Part shown: in pieces, positions 59,387 to 64,000 of the stretch | How the letters are laid out: each line of letters begins with the position of its first letter | How positions within the stretch are numbered: position 1 is the first letter of the stretch | NCBI RefSeq assembly: GCF_014202645.1 | Contig: NZ_JACHHG010000007.1 | Coordinates: 1 to 64,000 of the forward strand | Source: Deinobacterium chartae | GTDB taxonomy: Bacteria > Deinococcota > Deinococci > Deinococcales > Deinococcaceae | Length of the DNA stretch: 64,000 nucleotides | Reading direction: 5' to 3' | The notes under the pieces: model-generated | What the model was told of the DNA's origin: nothing | The model's database searches: none | Seen by the model: only the letters and a program-made list of their open reading frames with translations | Program-made: the position numbers and the translations under genes

Positions 59387-60715
59387 ATGCGTTACACCCC
59401 GCACACCGAGTCGGACCTGCGCCGCGCCCTCGAGGTCATCGGCGTTGAGAGCACCGACGCGCTGTTCGCCGATATCCCCGCCGAACTGCAATCGCCCGAG
59501 ATCGACCTGCCCGCCGGGCTCGACGAAGTGGCCCTGGTCCGCCACCTGCGCGGCCTGGCCCGCAAGAACGTGGAGGGCGAACTGAACTTCCTGGGCGGCG
59601 GCATGCAGACCCACTACCACCCGGCAGTGGTCGACGCCCTGACCTTCCAGAGCGAGTTCGTGACCGCCTACACCCCCTACCAGCCCGAAGTCAGCCAGGG
59701 CGAGCTGCAGGCCACCTTCGAGTTCCAGTCGGCCATGGTCGAACTCACCGGCTTGGACGTCAGCAACGCCAGCATGTACGACGGCGCGAGTGCCACCGCC
59801 GAAGCGGCCCTGCTGGCCATGCGCCAGACCGGACGCAACACCCTGCTGGTCTCGCGCGGCGTGCACCCCGAGTACCGCCAGACCCTGGCAACCTACCTCG
59901 AGGCCGTGGGCGGCCAGCTCGAGACCTTAGACCTCGAGGAGAGCCTGACGCCGACGACGGTACACGTCGGTACGCACGTGGCCGGCGTGATCGTGCAAAA
60001 CCCGAACTTCCTGGGCAGCCTCGAGGACATGCAGGCCCTCTCGGACGCGGCGCACGCGTCCGGAGCGCTGTTCGTGGCCGTGGTGGACCCGCTGTCGCTG
60101 GCGATCATCCAAACACCCGGCGAGTACGGCGCCGACATCGCGGTGGGCGACGGCCAGCTCGGCGGCAACCACCCGAATCTGGGCGGGCCGACCTACGGCT
60201 TCATGGTGGTCAAGGAGCAGCTCATCCGCCAGATGCCCGGCCGCCTGTGCGGCGTGACCACCGATGTGGACGGCAGGCGCGCCTTTGTGCTGACGCTGCA
60301 GGCCCGCGAGCAGCACATCCGCCGGGCCAAGGCCAAGAGCAACATCTGCTCGAACCACCAGCTGATGGCGCTGCAAAGCGTCATCTACCTGTCTGCGCTC
60401 GGCCCGCAGGGCCTGCAGGAAATGGCGACCGGCTCGGCCATTCAGGCTGGCAAGCTCGAGGCCCTGCTGCGGGATCGGGGCTTCGAGGTGATCAGCCGCG
60501 ACTTCCTGAACGAGTTCGCGCTCCGGCTGCCCGCCGCGCCGGAACTGCTGCGCCGCAAGCTGGCCGAGCGCGGCATTCACGCGCTGGTCCCGGTTCCCGC
60601 CGAGTACGGCCTGGGCCACGCGGCCCTGCTGTGCGCCACCGAGCTGCACTCGGACGCCGATCTTGAAACGCTGGCCAACGCCCTCGAGGCCGTGGTCCAG
60701 GAGACGAATGCATGA
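59387..60715 (+). CDS. gcvPA: Glycine dehydrogenase (decarboxylating), P protein subunit 1
   Basis: This 442-residue subunit corresponds to the N-terminal half of the fused P protein. It has RYTPHTESDLRRALEVIGVE at the start, NFLGGGMQTHYHPAVVDAL, YTPYQPEVSQGELQATFEFQ and DGQLGGNHPNLGGPTYGFM, typical of the split, Gram-positive/Thermus-type enzyme. It lacks the PLP lysine, which lies in subunit 2. The end overlaps gcvPB by 4 bases (ATGA), so the two subunits are made in equal amounts. It decarboxylates glycine together with GcvPB. Confidence 0.97.
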   Translation: MRYTPHTESDLRRALEVIGVESTDALFADIPAELQSPEIDLPAGLDEVALVRHLRGLARKNVEGELNFLGGGMQTHYHPAVVDALTFQSEFVTAYTPYQPEVSQGELQATFEFQSAMVELTGLDVSNASMYDGASATAEAALLAMRQTGRNTLLVSRGVHPEYRQTLATYLEAVGGQLETLDLEESLTPTTVHVGTHVAGVIVQNPNFLGSLEDMQALSDAAHASGALFVAVVDPLSLAIIQTPGEYGADIAVGDGQLGGNHPNLGGPTYGFMVVKEQLIRQMPGRLCGVTTDVDGRRAFVLTLQAREQHIRRAKAKSNICSNHQLMALQSVIYLSALGPQGLQEMATGSAIQAGKLEALLRDRGFEVISRDFLNEFALRLPAAPELLRRKLAERGIHALVPVPAEYGLGHAALLCATELHSDADLETLANALEAVVQETNA

Positions 60716-62196
60716 CCCAGACTCTCGAACAGCGCACCTCCAGCGTGCGTGAGAACGACTACGCCCTGATCTTCGAGCGCTCGCAGGCCGGACGGCGCGC
60801 CAGCGTCCCCCCCCGCATCGACGGCAGCCTCGAGGGCCGCCTCCCCACCCGCTACCGCCGCCAAACCCCCCTGAACCTCCCCGAGGTCAGCGAACTCGAC
60901 CTCGTCCGCCACTACACCGCACTCGCCCACCGCCAGTTCAGTGTCGATGGCAACTTCTATCCGCTCGGCTCGTGCACCATGAAGTACAACCCCAAGGTGC
61001 ACGAACAGCTCGCCCCCGAATTCCAGAACCTGCACCCCTACCAGGACCCCAGCACCCTCCAAGGTGCCCTCGAGCTGCTCTACCACCTGCAACGCGACCT
61101 GAGTGCGATCACCGGCATGGACCACACCACCTTGCAGCCCGCCGCCGGCGCGCACGGCGAACTCGCCGGGCTGCTGATGATCCGCGCCTACCACGTCGCG
61201 CGCGGCGAGGGCGAGACCCGCAAGGTGGTGCTGGTCCCCGACGGCGCGCACGGCACCAACCCGGCGACCGCGTCGATGGTGGGGTACGAGGTGCAGGAGA
61301 TCGCCAGCCTGGAAAACGGTGAGGTGGACGCGGACGCGCTGATCGCAGCGATGGGCCCGCAGGTCGCGGCGATCATGCTGACCAACCCGAACACGGTGGG
61401 GGTCTTCGAACGCGAGATCGTGCGCATCGCACGGGCCGCGCACGGGCACGGCATTCAGCTGTACTACGACGGCGCGAACGCCAACGCCATCGTGGGTCGG
61501 GCCCGCCCCGGCGACATGGGCTTTGACGTCATTCACCTGAACCTGCACAAGACCTTCACCGTGCCGCACGGCGGCGGCGGCCCCGGCACCGGACCGGTGG
61601 GCTTCAAGGCGCACCTGGCCCCCTACGCTCCGGTGCCGATGGTGGTGCGGCGCGAAGACGGCCGCTTCGACCTCGAGTACGACCGCCCCGAAAGCATCGG
61701 ACGCGTGCGTTCGTTCTACGGCAACTTCGGCAACCTGGTGCGGGCCTACACCTACATCCGCTCGCTGGGCGCGGAGGGCTTAAAGGACGCCTCGACCAAG
61801 GCGGTCTTAAACGCCAACTACCTGCGGGTGGGCATGCAGCGGCTGGGCTTCAAGATCCGCTTCGAGCGGGTGAACATGCACGAGTTCGTGGCGCAACCGC
61901 CCGAGGGGCTGCGGACGCTGGACCTGGCCAAGGCGATGCTGGATTACGGCATTCACCCGATGACCGTGTACTTTCCGCTGCACGTGCGCGAGGCGATGAT
62001 GGTGGAGCCGACCGAGACCGAGAGCCTCGAGACGCTGGACCATTTCCTGGCGGTGATGGGCGAGATCTTGCAAAAAGCGCAGGAGCCCGGGTACCTCGAG
62101 GGAGCGCCGTACACCACCCCGGTGCGCCGCCTCGACGAGGTGATGGCGGCCAAGCGCCCGGTGCTGAGCTACCGCAAGCTGAACGAAAACCGGTAA
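60712..62196 (+). CDS. gcvPB: Glycine dehydrogenase (decarboxylating), P protein subunit 2
   Basis: This 494-residue subunit carries the PLP-binding lysine, Lys280 in HLNLHKTFTVPHGGG, preceded by YYDGANANAIVGRARPGDMG. Other conserved stretches are FYPLGSCTMKYNPKVHEQLA, FQNLHPYQ and VPDGAHGTNPATASM. With GcvPA it forms the split P protein that decarboxylates glycine and loads GcvH. Last gene of the operon; followed by a perfect palindrome that may end the transcript. The L protein gene (lpd) is not in the window. Confidence 0.97.
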   Translation: MTQTLEQRTSSVRENDYALIFERSQAGRRASVPPRIDGSLEGRLPTRYRRQTPLNLPEVSELDLVRHYTALAHRQFSVDGNFYPLGSCTMKYNPKVHEQLAPEFQNLHPYQDPSTLQGALELLYHLQRDLSAITGMDHTTLQPAAGAHGELAGLLMIRAYHVARGEGETRKVVLVPDGAHGTNPATASMVGYEVQEIASLENGEVDADALIAAMGPQVAAIMLTNPNTVGVFEREIVRIARAAHGHGIQLYYDGANANAIVGRARPGDMGFDVIHLNLHKTFTVPHGGGGPGTGPVGFKAHLAPYAPVPMVVRREDGRFDLEYDRPESIGRVRSFYGNFGNLVRAYTYIRSLGAEGLKDASTKAVLNANYLRVGMQRLGFKIRFERVNMHEFVAQPPEGLRTLDLAKAMLDYGIHPMTVYFPLHVREAMMVEPTETESLETLDHFLAVMGEILQKAQEPGYLEGAPYTTPVRRLDEVMAAKRPVLSYRKLNENR

Positions 62197-62210
62197 ACAC
62201 CGTTTCGGTC

Positions 62211-62238
62211 GGGGGTGAGGGCTTAAGCCCTCACCCCC
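62211..62238. terminator. Palindromic hairpin after the gcv operon
   Basis: A perfect 28-base palindrome (14-base arms, GGGGGTGAGGGCTT and its complement) begins 15 bases after the gcvPB stop. It lacks a T-run on the plus strand (TAAAACC follows), so termination may be partial and the small gene at 62461 may receive some read-through. The remaining gap to 62460 shows no clear promoter. Confidence 0.6.
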
Positions 62239-62460
62239 TAAAACCTGCGCCGATAGGGCGCAACCGGGGCACGCCGGGCACTCCCAAACCGGATCTTCCG
62301 CGACCGTTTCACCCAGCCCTGCGCTCGAGGCCGTGCCTGGCCATCAAACGTGTTTTCCTGTTTCAAGGGGCCCGGATCGTTCCGGAAACTTTTCGGGTCT
62401 TCACTCCGTAATTTCCAGCAGAGGCACTCCACCCCGCCCGTGCCTCGAGGAGTGCATCCC

Positions 62461-62595
62461 ATGCCGATCAAGTGGCTGATCAAGCACACGCTGAAAAAGA
62501 AGTTCAAAACCTACGTCCGCACCCACCTGCTGCGCTTCGCCGGCCGCGTGATGCACAACCTGATCCACCGCAGCGGTCGCAGGCACCGTTTCTGA
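62461..62595 (+). CDS. 44-residue basic protein of unknown function
   Basis: A short gene with GAGGAG eight bases before its ATG and a strong terminator 7 bases after its stop. The product (MPIKWLIKHTLKKKFKTY at the start, then HLLRFAGRVMHNLIHR) has many Lys, Arg and His residues and probably forms amphipathic helices, so it may bind nucleic acid or membranes. I do not recognise a family. The ribosome site and terminator placement support a real gene. Confidence 0.6.
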   Translation: MPIKWLIKHTLKKKFKTYVRTHLLRFAGRVMHNLIHRSGRRHRF

Positions 62596-62601
62596 ACCTC
62601 C

Positions 62602-62645
62602 ACGGTGGCAGGCTCCGGCATTGCCGGAGCCTGCCACCGTTTTTC
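62602..62645 (+). terminator. Strong intrinsic terminator
   Basis: Arms of 19 bases (62602-62620 and 62622-62640) pair perfectly and are followed by TTTT. It ends the transcript of the 44-residue gene and any read-through from the gcv operon. Confidence 0.92.
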
Positions 62646-62726
62646 CCAAACTGACCGTGCCCGCCGCAACCGAAAACCTGAACTTCCTGCTCACCGCAGG
62701 CGCACAGCGAGGCACCCGACAGGCGG

Positions 62727-62732
62727 TATGCT
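62727..62732 (+). promoter_or_regulatory. -10 box of a leaderless RAM-domain gene
   Basis: TATGCT ends 6 bases before the ATG at 62739 and there is no ribosome site. The same hexamer is used in the promoter at 9119-9124. No -35 is evident. Confidence 0.5.
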
Positions 62733-62738
62733 CTGGGC

Positions 62739-63047
62739 ATGGTTACCGCTATCGTGATGATCAACGCACAGCGCGAACAGATCGCTGAAACCGCTGCCGC
62801 GATCGCAGCCGTCCGGCACGTCAAGGAAGTGTACAGCGTCACCGGCGAGTGGGACATCGTGGCCATCTTGCGCCTGCCCGGCTACGAGCACCTCGATGAC
62901 GTCGTCACCGGCCACCTGCGCCGCATCCCGGGCATCGCCCGCACCCAGACCATGCTGGCTTTCCGCACCTACGACTCCGACCAGCTCGAGCGCGGCTTCA
63001 CCCTCGGTCTGGACGAAAGCTCCTCGAGCGGTGACGGCAGCGTGTGA
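62739..63047 (+). CDS. Stand-alone RAM (Lrp/AsnC ligand-binding) domain protein
   Basis: This 102-residue protein has only the C-terminal RAM domain of Lrp/AsnC regulators: VTAIVMINAQREQIAETAAA, VKEVYSVTGEWDIVAILRLP and LRRIPGIARTQTMLAFRTYD, with the beta-alpha-beta-beta-alpha-beta pattern complete. The DNA-binding helix-turn-helix is absent. Such proteins form rings that bind amino acids. Its stop overlaps the GTG start of the potassium channel gene (GTGA), so the two are translated together and may work together; a role as a ligand-sensing partner of the channel is inference. Confidence 0.88.
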   Translation: MVTAIVMINAQREQIAETAAAIAAVRHVKEVYSVTGEWDIVAILRLPGYEHLDDVVTGHLRRIPGIARTQTMLAFRTYDSDQLERGFTLGLDESSSSGDGSV

Positions 63048-64000
63048 CCTCACCGCTCGAGGCCGCTGAGCTGCGCGCCCGCATCCTGCTGCTGTTGGGC
63101 CTGTTGGCCTCCCTGATTGCCCTGGGTACGCTCGGTTACGTCCTGCTCGAGGGCTGGAGCTTTCTCGACGGCCTGTACATGACGCTGATGGTGCTGACCA
63201 CCGTCGGTCTGGGCGAGGTCAAGCCGCTGCACCCGGGCGGAAAGTGGGTCACCATCGCCCTGATGACCGTGGGGATCGGCATCGTCTTGTACGCGCTGAC
63301 CACCCTGGCCGAAACGGTCCTGCGCAGCCTGACCTCGCCGCGCCGCCACGTCCGGCAGGTGGAGAAACGCATGCACAAACTGCAAAATCACGTGATCGTC
63401 TGCGGCTTCGGTCAGGTCGGCGAGCAGGTCTGCCACGCCCTTCACGAAGCGGGATATTCCTTCGCGCTGATCGAACGCGATCCGGCGCGGGTCCGCCATG
63501 CCCAGTCGCTGGGCTACCTGGTCCTCGAGGACGACGCCACCCACGATGACGCGCTGCGCCGCGCCGGCATCGAGCGGGCCAACACGCTGGTCACCGTGCT
63601 CGACAGCGATGCCAGCAACCTGTACGTGACCCTCTCGGCGCGGCAGCTGGGGGCGCGCGTGAGCATCATCGCGCGCTCCAACGCACCCGAAAGTGCCCAC
63701 AAGCTCGAGCGTGCCGGGGCGGACCGGGTGGTCAACCCCTACCGGGCCAGCGGGCTGAGCATGGCCTCGCTGGTGCTGCGTCCCTCGCTGGCCGAATTCG
63801 TGGAGAAAATAACCCTGGGCAACTTGGACTTTCGCCTCGAGGAAATCCGTCTGGGCCCCGACTCGGGCCTGATCGGGTCAGACGCCGCGCAGCTCGCCCG
63901 CCTGGGAGTCACCGTGGTCGCGGTGCGCGGCGCAGACGGCAGCATCCGGCGTTCCAGCTCGCAACTGCACCTGAGGGCAGGGGATGTGCTGCTGGCCATC
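63044..64000 (+). CDS. Potassium channel with RCK (TrkA-N/TrkA-C) domain, C-terminally cut by the window
   Basis: 319 codons are visible; the gene continues past the right edge. From the GTG at 63044: first membrane helix (about 13-35), pore loop with the selectivity filter TTVGLGEV (residues 52-59; TVGYGD in classic channels), second helix (about 67-92), then the RCK domain starting VIVCGFGQVGEQVCHAL (GxGxxG at 121-126) and a TrkA-C-like end (SSSQLHLRAGDVLLAI). This is the two-helix MthK/GsuK architecture: a tetrameric channel gated by ligand binding to the RCK ring. Coupled to the RAM-domain gene by a 4-base overlap. Confidence 0.9.
   Translation, partial: MTSPLEAAELRARILLLLGLLASLIALGTLGYVLLEGWSFLDGLYMTLMVLTTVGLGEVKPLHPGGKWVTIALMTVGIGIVLYALTTLAETVLRSLTSPRRHVRQVEKRMHKLQNHVIVCGFGQVGEQVCHALHEAGYSFALIERDPARVRHAQSLGYLVLEDDATHDDALRRAGIERANTLVTVLDSDASNLYVTLSARQLGARVSIIARSNAPESAHKLERAGADRVVNPYRASGLSMASLVLRPSLAEFVEKITLGNLDFRLEEIRLGPDSGLIGSDAAQLARLGVTVVAVRGADGSIRRSSSQLHLRAGDVLLAI

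Overview
The window looks like chromosomal DNA of a member of the Deinococcota (Deinococcus or a close relative). The reasons are: very high GC with AT-rich patches only at promoters; several genes whose -10 box lies 5-9 bases before the start codon (leaderless mRNA, common in this phylum); a very high density of CTCGAG; and a large tellurium-resistance (Ter)-type gene set. I see no tRNA, rRNA, CRISPR array, insertion sequence or phage gene. Both edges cut genes: a probable galT at the left and a potassium channel at the right. The genus is an inference from style, not from a marker gene.

Region 1 (1-10.2 kb) is carbohydrate use. A minus-strand operon reads GH2 enzyme, sugar-binding protein, two permeases, GH43 enzyme, galT. 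It is divergent from an ArsR-type regulator whose gene is followed by a secreted GH13 enzyme. Both divergent promoters carry inverted repeats inside their -35/-10 spacers, and a terminator-like hairpin follows the binding-protein gene inside the operon. A sucrase/ferredoxin-like gene and two very small membrane-protein genes follow. Region 2 (11-15.4 kb) is a three-gene galactofuranose-type operon: glycosyltransferase, UDP-galactopyranose mutase and a GH1-RmlD fusion. Region 3 (15.5-28 kb) is mixed: acetyltransferase, TerB/PH-like protein, CrtI-like oxidoreductase, alpha/beta hydrolase, DUF2268 protease with a divergent MerR regulator, an amino-acid ABC importer, and a G8-domain lipoprotein resembling CEMIP/TMEM2.

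Region 4 (28-55.7 kb) is the most interesting part: a very large Ter-type stress and phosphosignalling island, almost all on the minus strand. It contains (a) a tightly overlapped five-gene module, ATP-grasp, PRTase-TRSP, HAD, StiP-type PRTase/PELOTA and CitE-like lyase, the set that Anantharaman, Iyer and Aravind linked to a nucleoside-like metabolite in Ter systems; (b) a giant kinase with an array of zinc ribbons and a membrane vWA-FHA protein; (c) a six-gene operon with three closely related Ser/Thr kinases, one fused to a beta-helix, plus a vWA protein, a zinc-ribbon FHA protein and a pseudokinase-PP2C fusion; and (d) a DUF475/TerC-like membrane protein, two canonical TerD proteins and a TerD-AIM24 fusion with an FG-repeat linker. 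A DEAD-box helicase and an ArsR-SRPBCC pair are embedded. The likely logic is metal or envelope stress sensed by TerD/TerC proteins, passed through kinase, FHA, vWA and PP2C proteins, with a small-molecule output from module (a). That wiring is inference.

Region 5 (55.8-64 kb) is housekeeping: an orphan oligopeptide-binding lipoprotein, the complete glycine cleavage operon gcvT-gcvH-gcvPA-gcvPB, a 44-residue basic protein, a stand-alone RAM-domain protein and the overlapping RCK potassium channel.
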